A DNA stretch of 13,664 bases from Dehalococcoidia bacterium (GTDB lineage: Bacteria; Chloroflexota; Dehalococcoidia; Bin125): contig RKRS01000264.1 of NCBI GenBank assembly GCA_007571275.1, forward strand, positions 1-13,664. Reading direction: 5' to 3'. Positions within the stretch are counted from its first letter, which is position 1. Each line of letters opens with the position of its first letter. A program made the translations under genes and the position numbers. Positions 6,565-13,196 of this stretch are shown here, one piece after another. Below the pieces are notes generated by a model. That model was given only the letters and a program-made list of their open reading frames with translations, had not been told where the DNA came from and searched no databases.

Positions 6565-7475
6565 TGGCGACAGCAGTGCCTCCAGCGCCCCGCAAGCGGC
6601 GCGCCTGGCTGCTCGCCGTCCGGCCGCCAACCCTGCCGGCGGCCGTCTCACCAGTGTTGGCCGGGACCGGTATCGCCGCGCTCGATGGCGATTTCAACGT
6701 TGGCCGCTTCGCGCTGGCCTTGATCGGCGCGATCCTGATCCAGATCGTCGTCAACTTCGCCAACGATCTCTCGGACTTCCGCCGCGGGGCCGATACGCCG
6801 GACCGACTCGGCCCGCCACGCGCGGTCGCGCAGGGATGGCTCTCGCAGCGCGAGATGACCATGGGAATCGCGCTGGCAACGGGGGCCGCGATGCTGGTCG
6901 GCATTGTCCTGACCATCATCGTCGGCTGGCCAATCCTCGTGATCGGCGCAGCCGCGCTGCTCGCCGCCGTCACCTACACCGGCGGTCCGTTGCCTTACGG
7001 ATATCGAGGGCTTGGCGACGCGATCTGTTTCCTCTTCTTCGGCTTCGTCGCCGTGATGGGCGCGGGATATGTGCAGATCGAGGAACTGAGCTGGGAGCTT
7101 GCCGCAGCATCAGTGCCGCTGGGTTGCACCGTGACCGCGATTCTGGTCGTCAACAACCTGCGCGACATCCATACCGACCGCGCCAGTCACAAACGCACAT
7201 TGGCCGTCGTCCTGGGAGAACGCAATACCCGCGTCGAGTACGCCGCACTCTGTTTCGGCGCGTTCATCGCCATCGCGGTGTTCGCCGCCGTCGGCCTCCT
7301 GACGCTCTGGACGCTGCTTGCGTTGTCTGCGCTGCCACTGGCGATCCTGCTGAGTCGTGAGATCCTGGGCGGCTGCTCTGGCGCAGCGCTCAATCCGATG
7401 CTCAAGCGCACCGCCCAACTGCACCTGTTGGTTGGCGCCCTGATCGGCCTCGGTGGAGTGATTGCCACACTGTAG
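6564..7475 (+). CDS. menA: 1,4-dihydroxy-2-naphthoate polyprenyltransferase (MenA)
   Basis: A 303-residue integral membrane prenyltransferase of the UbiA superfamily that attaches the isoprenoid tail to dihydroxynaphthoate, giving demethylmenaquinone. The N-terminal RPPTLPAAVSPVLAGTG (20-36) is typical of MenA. The two Asp-rich diphosphate/Mg sites are NFANDLSD (64-71) and NNLRDIHTDRASHKRTLAV (197-215). Several hydrophobic stretches (about 50-65, 102-138, 153-170, 185-197, 225-263, 287-303) fit a polytopic membrane protein. It overlaps the menB stop by one base. MenG, which uses its product, is encoded divergently in the same cluster. Confidence 0.95.
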   Translation: MATAVPPAPRKRRAWLLAVRPPTLPAAVSPVLAGTGIAALDGDFNVGRFALALIGAILIQIVVNFANDLSDFRRGADTPDRLGPPRAVAQGWLSQREMTMGIALATGAAMLVGIVLTIIVGWPILVIGAAALLAAVTYTGGPLPYGYRGLGDAICFLFFGFVAVMGAGYVQIEELSWELAAASVPLGCTVTAILVVNNLRDIHTDRASHKRTLAVVLGERNTRVEYAALCFGAFIAIAVFAAVGLLTLWTLLALSALPLAILLSREILGGCSGAALNPMLKRTAQLHLLVGALIGLGGVIATL

Positions 7476-7561
7476 GTGGCTGTACCTGCACCGAATCAGT
7501 CAAGCGTGACGATCAACCCGGAGGCGATACATCCGCGAAACGCAGCCGATTGACGACTGCC

Positions 7562-7604
7562 ATATCCCAGAAACCGCACACTCTATATCCTGAACTCGGG
7601 ATAT
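7562..7604. promoter_or_regulatory. Cluster of ATATCC/GGATAT motifs upstream of the SRPBCC gene
   Basis: The 144-bp gap between menA and the next gene holds ATATCCC (7562-7568), ATATCC (7585-7590) and GGGATAT (7598-7604). The second and third form an inverted repeat with an 8-base spacer. They end 15 bp before the ATG at 7620 and could be an operator or overlap the promoter. No convincing -35/-10 pair was found. The rest of the gap shows nothing I can name. Confidence 0.3.
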
Positions 7605-7619
7605 TGATCGGAGCAAGAT

Positions 7620-8123
7620 ATGCCGATCTTCAAGCTCGAAGCCGCTCAGACACTCGCCACCGATCTACAGACCGCCTGGGACTTTTTCTCCGATCCGCGC
7701 AACCTGGCGGTGATCACGCCACCGGAGATGCGCTTTCAGATCACCGGCGATCCGCCCGAAACCGTGCACCCCGGGCTGATCATCACGTACCGTCTGCGAC
7801 CGCTGCCCCTGGTTCCGCTCAGCGTCTCCTGGGCAACCATGATCTCCCAAGTCAACGCGCCGCATCACTTCGCTGACGAACAACTCGCCGGCCCCTATGC
7901 GCTCTGGCATCACGAGCATCATTTCCATGAGACGGATGCGGGCCTCCATGCGACCGACCAGGTGCACTGGTCGCTGCCATTCGATCCGCTCTCACAGCCG
8001 ATCGCCGCTCTGGCCGTGATGCCCCAGCTGCGCCGCATCTTCCAGTTTCGCGCCGACAGGCTGATCGAGCTGTTTGGTACCCCTGCTTCGCAACCCGCGC
8101 AGCTGACGATCCGCCCGCTCTGA
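7620..8123 (+). CDS. SRPBCC-fold (START/polyketide cyclase-like) ligand-binding protein
   Basis: A 167-residue protein with the look of the SRPBCC superfamily. The N-terminal strand LEAAQTLATDLQTAWDFFSDPRNL (6-29), with the helix that starts in TAWDFFSDP, followed by the early ITPPEMRF, is a classic beginning. The centre is beta-rich (TYRLRPLPLVPLSVSW, then FADEQLAGPYALWHHEHHF), and the long C-terminal helix around RRIFQFRADRLIELFG closes the fold. These proteins bind hydrophobic ligands in a deep cavity. It resembles the cyclase/dehydrase-like subgroup often found beside redox or membrane-lipid genes. GGAG lies 7 nt before the ATG. The function is unknown. It follows menA, but a 144-bp gap with its own candidate control motifs argues for separate transcription. 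Confidence 0.75.
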   Translation: MPIFKLEAAQTLATDLQTAWDFFSDPRNLAVITPPEMRFQITGDPPETVHPGLIITYRLRPLPLVPLSVSWATMISQVNAPHHFADEQLAGPYALWHHEHHFHETDAGLHATDQVHWSLPFDPLSQPIAALAVMPQLRRIFQFRADRLIELFGTPASQPAQLTIRPL

Positions 8124-8127
8124 TCCT

Positions 8128-8156
8128 TTGGAAAGTCGCTCGCAAATCTCTAGCAT
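8128..8156 (+). promoter_or_regulatory. Candidate sigma70-type promoter for the substrate-binding lipoprotein gene
   Basis: TTGGAA (8128-8133) and TAGCAT (8151-8156) are separated by 17 bp, and each matches the consensus at 4 of 6 positions. Transcription would start near 8163, about 30 nt before the chosen ATG at 8193. This agrees with that start rather than with the upstream ATG at 8175, which has no ribosome binding site. Confidence 0.45.
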
Positions 8157-8192
8157 TCCTCTTACATCACACAGATGGATGTAGGAGCCGAC

Positions 8193-10202
8193 ATGTTGGA
8201 ACGACGAAACTACTGGCAGCGTATACAGCGCAAGCGCATGAGCCGCAGGTCTCTGCTGCGCGCATCGTCAAGGGCGGGTGTCGGCGCCGCCGGACTGGCG
8301 CTGGTCGGTTGCGGCGACGACGATGATGACGGTCAACAGGCAGTCGCTGACGTTCAACAGCAGCAGCAGCAACAAGCTGCGCAGCCGCAGGCCATGCAAC
8401 AGCAACAACAGCAGGCGGCCATGCAGCAACAGGCCCAGCAGGCCGATCAGCAGGCCGCCCAGACCGACCAACAGGAGATGTCGCAGCAAGAGCAGGCCGA
8501 GCAGGTTCAGCAACAGGCCGCAGTCAGCGCCAGCGCCCTGACCCGCGGCGGCACCCTGCGTTTCTCGACGCCCGCTGCGACCCATGACTACTTCGATCCG
8601 CACCGCGGTGTGTTCGGTCCCACGCAGTTCTGGATGGGGCTGTACATGAACTACCTCATCCGCTGGCGAAACAAGGAAAAGGGAATCATGGAGAGCGACA
8701 TTGCCTCGCTCCCCGAGATCCCTGACGACACCACCTACATCTTCTCGATCGACCAGGGCGCGCGTTTCTGGGATCGTTATCCGACCGAGGGCGGTCGACT
8801 GGTCACGGCGGAAGATATCCGCGCCAATGCACAACGACAGATCGATTCCGTCGACGCGGATGGCATTGAAGACACTTCGTTCCTCACGGCCAGTAAGTAT
8901 CAGCAGACCGACACGGTCGAGGTGGTCGACGATACGACGATCAAGTTCACCACCGCCGAGGCCGACTCCACCTATCTCGGCGTCCACCTCAGTCCGTTCT
9001 CCTGGATTACTTCCCCTGAAGCGATCAATGAATTCGGTAACCGCTGGCGCGACGAACAGACCAACATTGAGCTGTCGTCCGGCACGGGAGCCTACATCCC
9101 GCTGGACTACGACCCAGACCTGGGCATCAATCTCGACGTGAACCCGAACTACTGGAAGATGGGCAGCGACGGATCGCCCCTGCCCTACCTGGATCGGGTG
9201 GAGTTCACCAACCTGCTCGACGCCACCGCAGTCGACGCGGCCTATCGCGGCAACGGTATCGACATTGGCGGATTCCCCCTCTCGAGTCTGCAAGTCGAAG
9301 GTATCCTTGACGACTTCCCCGAGCACAACTCTTTCGACGTACCGTTCGGCTTCACGATCCAGATTCGCTACAACTTCAACCCTGACTGGCCCGGCGAGGA
9401 TGGTCTCGGCAATCCCTGGGCCGACCGCCGTTTGGCCTACGCCTTCCACGTCGCCACAGACCGGTACCTGCTGATCGACGCCGTCTACCTCGGCTCCGCC
9501 AAGATCAGCGCGATCGCGCAGGCGCCATGGTTCAACCAGGCCTGGACAGTGCCGCCCGACGAGCTCGCCACCTGGCCCGGATATCGGCCCAACCGTGACG
9601 AGGACATTCAGATGGCCAACGAGCTGATGGACGCCGCCGGCGTCGATCGCGACAGCCGAACCTTCTACTGGATCACGCCGGATGTCTGGGAACAGACATA
9701 CCCGGGCATCACCGAGACCGTCCGCTCCATGTATCAACAGGCGCTGGGCGTCACGCTGGCAATGGATATCCAGCCCTACACGGTCATTCTGCAACGCCTG
9801 CTCGAAGGGACGCACCCTGGCCAGACGCCTGCCTGGACCAACCCGCCTCAGGATCTCGACCCAACCGGCGAGTGGAACATCACCCACGTCGCCGGTGGCT
9901 CCTCCAACTTCTCCCAGTACAACTACCCGCCGGCGGAGGAGATGATCAAGGGCATGCGCAGCGAGCTCGACGTCGACAAACGCAAGGAGACCGCCTCTGA
10001 ACTGCTCAGAATCTTCCTCGGCGTTCATCCCGATCACGGTGTCGAGGGCATGACCGGGCAGCCCTCAGTGATGAACGCGATCTCGCCGCAGGTTGAGTGG
10101 CCCTACGTGCACAACTCGGAAGACGTCTACCAGTTCGCCCATTCGTCACACCGGTATGACGACACCTGGCTCGACACCACTCACCCGGACTTCCCGGCCT
10201 AG
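8193..10202 (+). CDS. ABC transporter substrate-binding lipoprotein, family 5 (oligopeptide type), with Gln-rich linker
   Basis: A 669-residue extracytoplasmic solute-binding protein. It begins with a Tat-type lipoprotein signal: twin Arg 18-19 in MSRRSLL, a hydrophobic stretch, and lipobox LVGC with Cys40 as the lipidated residue, followed by GDDDDDG. Residues about 48-108 form a low-complexity linker with 34 Gln in 61 residues (runs of 7 and 6). The mature domain starts at TRGGTLRFSTP (about 117) and follows the SBP_bac_5 pattern to the C-terminus (DNA up to 10202). The start at 8193 has AGGAG 5 nt upstream; an in-frame ATG at 8175 lacks one. No permease or ATPase genes adjoin, so it is an orphan receptor or uses a transporter encoded elsewhere. 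The substrate is unknown: peptide, opine or glycoside binding are all possible in this family. Confidence 0.92.
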   Translation: MLERRNYWQRIQRKRMSRRSLLRASSRAGVGAAGLALVGCGDDDDDGQQAVADVQQQQQQQAAQPQAMQQQQQQAAMQQQAQQADQQAAQTDQQEMSQQEQAEQVQQQAAVSASALTRGGTLRFSTPAATHDYFDPHRGVFGPTQFWMGLYMNYLIRWRNKEKGIMESDIASLPEIPDDTTYIFSIDQGARFWDRYPTEGGRLVTAEDIRANAQRQIDSVDADGIEDTSFLTASKYQQTDTVEVVDDTTIKFTTAEADSTYLGVHLSPFSWITSPEAINEFGNRWRDEQTNIELSSGTGAYIPLDYDPDLGINLDVNPNYWKMGSDGSPLPYLDRVEFTNLLDATAVDAAYRGNGIDIGGFPLSSLQVEGILDDFPEHNSFDVPFGFTIQIRYNFNPDWPGEDGLGNPWADRRLAYAFHVATDRYLLIDAVYLGSAKISAIAQAPWFNQAWTVPPDELATWPGYRPNRDEDIQMANELMDAAGVDRDSRTFYWITPDVWEQTYPGITETVRSMYQQALGVTLAMDIQPYTVILQRLLEGTHPGQTPAWTNPPQDLDPTGEWNITHVAGGSSNFSQYNYPPAEEMIKGMRSELDVDKRKETASELLRIFLGVHPDHGVEGMTGQPSVMNAISPQVEWPYVHNSEDVYQFAHSSHRYDDTWLDTTHPDFPA

Positions 10203-10235
10203 ATACCCATCGGGCCAAGATCACTGCGGCGGCGA

Positions 10236-10265
10236 TTGACAGTCTTGCCGCTGCTTGGTTAGCCT
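10236..10265 (+). promoter_or_regulatory. Candidate promoter for the luciferase-like monooxygenase gene
   Basis: A perfect -35 box TTGACA (10236-10241) is followed after 18 bp by TAGCCT (10260-10265), a weak -10 match (TA...T). The start site would be near 10272, so the leader would contain the inner inverted repeat at 10278-10298. Confidence 0.4.
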
Positions 10266-10314
10266 GCGCATGAGTTGGCTACCCGAGTGACGGGTAGCTG
10301 TTGAGTCCATGCGC
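10266..10314 (+). promoter_or_regulatory. Nested inverted repeats in the leader of the luciferase-like gene
   Basis: The outer arms GCGCATG (10266-10272) and CATGCGC (10308-10314) are exact reverse complements. They enclose an exact 8-bp inverted repeat GCTACCCG (10278-10285) and CGGGTAGC (10291-10298) with loop AGTGA. No T tract follows, so it is not an obvious terminator of the upstream gene. It may be an operator or a structured 5' leader. The ribosome binding site GGAG (10321-10324) lies just after it. Confidence 0.5.
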
Positions 10315-10330
10315 TTGAGCGGAGCGACCA

Positions 10331-11623
10331 ATGAAGTTTGAATTCTTCCACCTGATGCCATATCGGGATCTGCCACCCGATTTCGCGGAGCAACACAACT
10401 CGGTCTGGGTCGATGTCCCGTCAGAGCTGTTCGACCCGGCCAAGGCTCACCAGATGTACAACGACGGTCTGGATGAGCTGGAAGCGGCCGCAGCCGCCGG
10501 CTACGACGGCATCTGCATCAACGAGCACCACCAGAACGCCTACGGCCTGATGCCGTCGCCGAACCTGATGGCCGCCAACCTCTGCCGCCGCACCAAGGAC
10601 GTCGCCATCGTCGTGCTCGGCAACTCGATCGCGCTCTACAATCCGCCCACCCGCGTGGCGGAAGAGTTCGCGATGCTGGACTGCATCTCTGGCGGTCGCC
10701 TGGTCGCCGGCTTCCCCGTCGGCACGCCGATGGATGACTGCTTCTGCTACGGCGCCAACCCCTCGCACCTGCGCGACAAGTACTACGAGGCCGCAGACCT
10801 GATCACGCAGGCCTGGACCCGCCCGGAGATGTTCTCCTACAACGGCCGCTACAACCAGCTGCGCTACATCAACATCTGGCCGCGCCCGATCCAGAAGCCG
10901 CATCCGCCCGTCTGGATTCCCGGCGGCGGCTCGGTTGAGACGTGGGAATGGTGCGCGGAGCACAACTACGTCTACTGCTACCTCTCCTACGGCGGCTACA
11001 AGGCTGGCCAGAAGAACGTGGATGGCTTCTGGCGCACGATGCAGCAGCGTGAGAAGCCGTTGAATCCTTATCATGCCGGATTCCTCCAGCTCGTCGCCGT
11101 CGGTGAGACCGAGCAGGAAGTGGCCGACAAGTTCGGCCCGCACGCCGAGTACTTCTACAACAAGATGCTGCACATCGACCCGCGCTACGCCGATCCGCCC
11201 GGCTATCGCACGGTGCGCACGATCGAGCAGGGTTTCACTCGCAGCCAGGGACTCAAGCCAGTCTTCGGCGACTCGAAGAAGTTCGAGGGCGAGAAGACCC
11301 AGGAGAAGATGCTCGCCTCGAAGGCGAACTCCGAGATCACCTGGGCCGACCTGATCCGTGAAGGCAACATCGTCGCCGGTACGCCGAGCCAGGTCACCGA
11401 GCAGCTCGAAGAGGTGATCAAGACGCTGCACGTCGGCCACTTGATGATCCTCAACCAGTTCGGCTCGATCCCGAAGGAACTGGCCATCCCGAACATCGAG
11501 ATGACCGCTCAGCAGGTGCTGCCCAATCTCAAGCACATCTGGGACGACGAAGGTTGGGAAGACCACTGGTGGCCACAGGGCCTCGAAGGCGGTCAGGTCC
11601 AGCCGGCGCCGCTCAACTTCTAG
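10331..11623 (+). CDS. LLM class (luciferase-like) flavin-dependent oxidoreductase
   Basis: A 430-residue TIM-barrel flavin (FMN or F420) monooxygenase/oxidoreductase of the bacterial luciferase superfamily. Typical blocks are MKFEFFHLMP at the start, AAAGYDGICINEHHQN (54-69, the strand and NEHH motif), LGNSIALYNPPTRVAEEFAMLD (96-117), ISGGRLVAGFPVG (119-131), and the later IWPRPIQKPHPPVWIPGGGS. The C-terminal EGNIVAGTPSQVTEQLEEV (positions about 343-361) is the usual end of the barrel region. GGAG lies 6 nt before the ATG. The substrate is unknown. The gene stands alone, with its own promoter-like leader and a terminator. Its position next to an orphan substrate-binding protein hints at uptake and oxidation of an organic compound, but they need not work together. 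Confidence 0.92.
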   Translation: MKFEFFHLMPYRDLPPDFAEQHNSVWVDVPSELFDPAKAHQMYNDGLDELEAAAAAGYDGICINEHHQNAYGLMPSPNLMAANLCRRTKDVAIVVLGNSIALYNPPTRVAEEFAMLDCISGGRLVAGFPVGTPMDDCFCYGANPSHLRDKYYEAADLITQAWTRPEMFSYNGRYNQLRYINIWPRPIQKPHPPVWIPGGGSVETWEWCAEHNYVYCYLSYGGYKAGQKNVDGFWRTMQQREKPLNPYHAGFLQLVAVGETEQEVADKFGPHAEYFYNKMLHIDPRYADPPGYRTVRTIEQGFTRSQGLKPVFGDSKKFEGEKTQEKMLASKANSEITWADLIREGNIVAGTPSQVTEQLEEVIKTLHVGHLMILNQFGSIPKELAIPNIEMTAQQVLPNLKHIWDDEGWEDHWWPQGLEGGQVQPAPLNF

Positions 11624-11655
11624 CCTGACAGCTGGCCGGCAGACACAATCACAAC

Positions 11656-11687
11656 ACGAGGCGGGGCACAAGCTCCGCCTCGTTTCC
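11656..11687 (+). terminator. Rho-independent terminator after the luciferase-like gene
   Basis: ACGAGGCGGGGC (11656-11667) pairs with GCTCCGCCTCGT (11672-11683) over 12 bp with one G-T wobble and an ACAA loop. TTTCC begins at the end of the stem. It lies 32 bp after the oxidoreductase stop and separates it from the selenoprotein gene, which starts 30 bp further on. Confidence 0.8.
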
Positions 11688-11713
11688 GTACAGCTTCCCA
11701 TGGTGATCAGAAC

Positions 11714-12766
11714 ATGCTCAGACTCACGACATTGACCATCCTCATTGCGGTAGCTGTGGTCACAACCCTGTCGCTGTCAGGTTTCTCATCTGTGAGCGGC
11801 CAGACGAGCGACTCCGGCGAGTCGGTACGGGTGATCGCGCGGTTACTGGATGACGGTAGGGTCGAGTTCGGCCTGCGCACCCCGACAGGCGATCAATTCC
11901 CCAGAGCGCGTTTCTTTCCCACAACCATTACCCATGAGAACTGGCTGGTCAGCTCGTCGCTGGCGCTGCCTGACGGAACCGCAGTTAGGATCATCGCCCG
12001 CCGAGCCGGTGAGACCAGGCTGGAGTTTGGCGTCCGCCTCGATGATCCGCGGGAAGAGTTCTTGCCGCGCGCGCGGTTCTTCCCGCGCACAGCCACGATC
12101 GACCGCTGGCTGATCAGCACAGCGGTCGAGCTCCCGGCGCCTGACGAACCCGAGCTGGTCGCGCCCGAACCAGCGCCGCCCACTGAACCGGAGGCCAGCG
12201 ACGAGGCGGAAGTTCCGACCGTCGAGGTGCTGTTGAGTGGCCATCGCGCTGGTCTGGTCGTCGAGCGCGGGGTGATCGGCGACCGCCAGGCGCCCGCCAT
12301 GATCGTCGAATACGGTGACCCATTTTGACCGGCCTGCCGCAATTTTGCGACTCAGGTTGAGCCGCAAGTGATCGAAGAACTGGTACAGACCGGACTGGCG
12401 CGCTTCGAGTATCAGAACTTTGTCTACATCAGCGTCGCTTCTGAGCGTGTCACACTGGCAATGGAATGCGCCGCCGACCAGAGTGGCGCCGCCTTCTGGG
12501 AATTCCACGATCGATTCCTGGTCGAGCGCAGCGACGCTGCTTCGGCCGAGCAACTGATCGACTTCGCCGTTGAACTCGAACTCGACGAAGATGTCTTCAC
12601 CGAGTGCTACACATCGGCGAAACACCAGGATGCGATCGACGAGCGCACACAGGCGGCCAGAGCGCTGGGGGTCTATTACGGTCCGGCCGTGCTTGTCAAT
12701 GGGAAGCGTGTCGGCATTACATTCGACGCGATCTTTGCTGCCGTCGTCGCAGCATCGATCCACTGA
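11714..12766 (+). CDS. Secreted selenoprotein: PRARFFP-repeat region fused to a DsbA-like thioredoxin domain, Sec205 encoded by TGA
   Basis: Read through the in-frame TGA at 12326-12328, this is one 350-residue protein. Residues 1-29 are a Sec-type signal peptide. Residues 38-140 hold two tandem repeats of about 50 residues (VRVIAR...EFGLR...FPRARFFP...WLVSS and VRIIAR...EFGVR...LPRARFFP...WLIST). Residues 141-168 are a Pro/Glu-rich linker. Residues 170-350 form a DsbA-like thioredoxin fold: IVEYGDPF, Sec205, PACRNFA with resolving Cys208, then ECAAD, AAFWEFHDRF, and YYGPAVLVNGKRV with cis-Pro324. The TGA sits exactly where homologues have the first Cys of CxxC (compare YxDxxCPxCRxF), and frame and homology continue directly after it. 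A SECIS-like hairpin follows. Expected role: extracytoplasmic thiol-disulfide or peroxide chemistry. Alternatives are a nonsense mutation or a sequencing error (TGC to TGA). Conventional callers would give two ORFs, 11714-12328 and about 12368-12766. Confidence 0.82.
12344..12368 (+). promoter_or_regulatory. Predicted bacterial SECIS element
   Basis: Just after the in-frame TGA (12326-12328), bases 12344-12349 pair with 12363-12368 (TTTGCG with CGCAAG, including one G-T wobble). An A/C mismatch (12350, 12362) follows, then 12351-12354 pair with 12358-12361 (CTCA with TGAG), leaving a GGT loop (12355-12357). The loop begins 26 nt after the TGA. Bacterial SECIS hairpins have a small apical loop roughly 16-37 nt after UGA with a G in its first two positions, and the CAGGT apex resembles that of E. 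coli fdhF. It would recruit SelB with selenocysteinyl-tRNA. Confidence 0.75.
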
Positions 12767-12785
12767 GCGTCGCTACGCTGACTAC

Positions 12786-13196
12786 ATGAAGCCGAAGATC
12801 AGCATCATCACGCTGGGCGTGTCCGACCTCGCGTCCTCTGTGCAGTTCTACCGCGACGGACTGGGGTTGCCCGCGCCCGGTTACAACGATGGCGACAACA
12901 TCTGCTTCATCGAACTGGAGGGAACCTGGTTGTCGCTCTATCGGCGCGACAAATTTCCTGATGAAGCGGACGTCGACTTCGCCGAACGTTCAGCCGGCAC
13001 GCCGACCATCACCCTGGCGCACAACCTGGCGTCGCCGGAAGCTGTCGACACTGCGATGCGAGAGGCGCTCGACGCGGGCGCCTCGCTGGTCAAGTCGCCG
13101 CAGGAGGTGTTCTGGGGTGGCTACTCGGGCTACTTCAGCGATCCCGACGGCTACCTCTGGGAGCTCGCCTACAACCCGTTCACGGACCTGACATGA
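12786..13196 (+). CDS. VOC (glyoxalase/bleomycin resistance-like) family protein
   Basis: A 136-residue vicinal-oxygen-chelate fold protein. TLGVSDLASSVQFYRDGLGL (9-28) is the first beta-alpha-beta unit. GYSGYFSDPDGYLWELAYNP (112-131) is the standard C-terminal strand block, with Glu126 at the usual metal-ligand place. The N-terminal ligand position, often His or Gln, is Ile here, so metal binding is uncertain. The start is 19 nt after the selenoprotein stop, in the same direction, without a clear ribosome binding site, so it may be an operon member. The C-terminal part is similar to many uncharacterised actinobacterial and Chloroflexota VOC proteins. The function is unknown. Confidence 0.85.
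   Translation: MKPKISIITLGVSDLASSVQFYRDGLGLPAPGYNDGDNICFIELEGTWLSLYRRDKFPDEADVDFAERSAGTPTITLAHNLASPEAVDTAMREALDAGASLVKSPQEVFWGGYSGYFSDPDGYLWELAYNPFTDLT

Noticed and set aside
6152..7360. A 402-codon plus-strand frame overlapping menB and menA
   Set aside because: It is an Arg/Ala-rich shadow frame; menB and menA carry all expected motifs in their own frames.
7471..7490. A 7-bp hairpin over the menA stop codon as a terminator
   Set aside because: The stem is short with a wobble pair and no T tract follows.
8175..8192. Upstream in-frame ATG as the start of the substrate-binding protein
   Set aside because: No ribosome binding site precedes it and it lies very close to the predicted transcription start; the ATG at 8193 has AGGAG at ideal spacing.
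8268..10037. A 589-codon open frame on the minus strand opposite the substrate-binding protein gene
   Set aside because: It has no recognisable domain. It mirrors a GC-rich gene with strong family features on the plus strand, and its Leu-rich start is just the complement of the Gln codons.
10421..11701. A 426-codon open frame on the minus strand opposite the luciferase-like gene
   Set aside because: The plus-strand gene is unmistakable and the antisense translation is low in complexity with no family features.
11843..12763. A 306-codon minus-strand frame crossing the in-frame TGA of the selenoprotein gene, which could suggest that the plus-strand reading is wrong
   Set aside because: The plus-strand frame shows a signal peptide, repeats and a DsbA-like fold on both sides of the TGA; the antisense product resembles nothing.
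12329..12766. A stand-alone DsbA-like gene starting at GTG 12368, with the upstream ORF as a separate protein
   Set aside because: It would start after the active-site motif, lacks a signal peptide, and throws away the obvious homology in P-A-C-R-N-F-A directly after the TGA.
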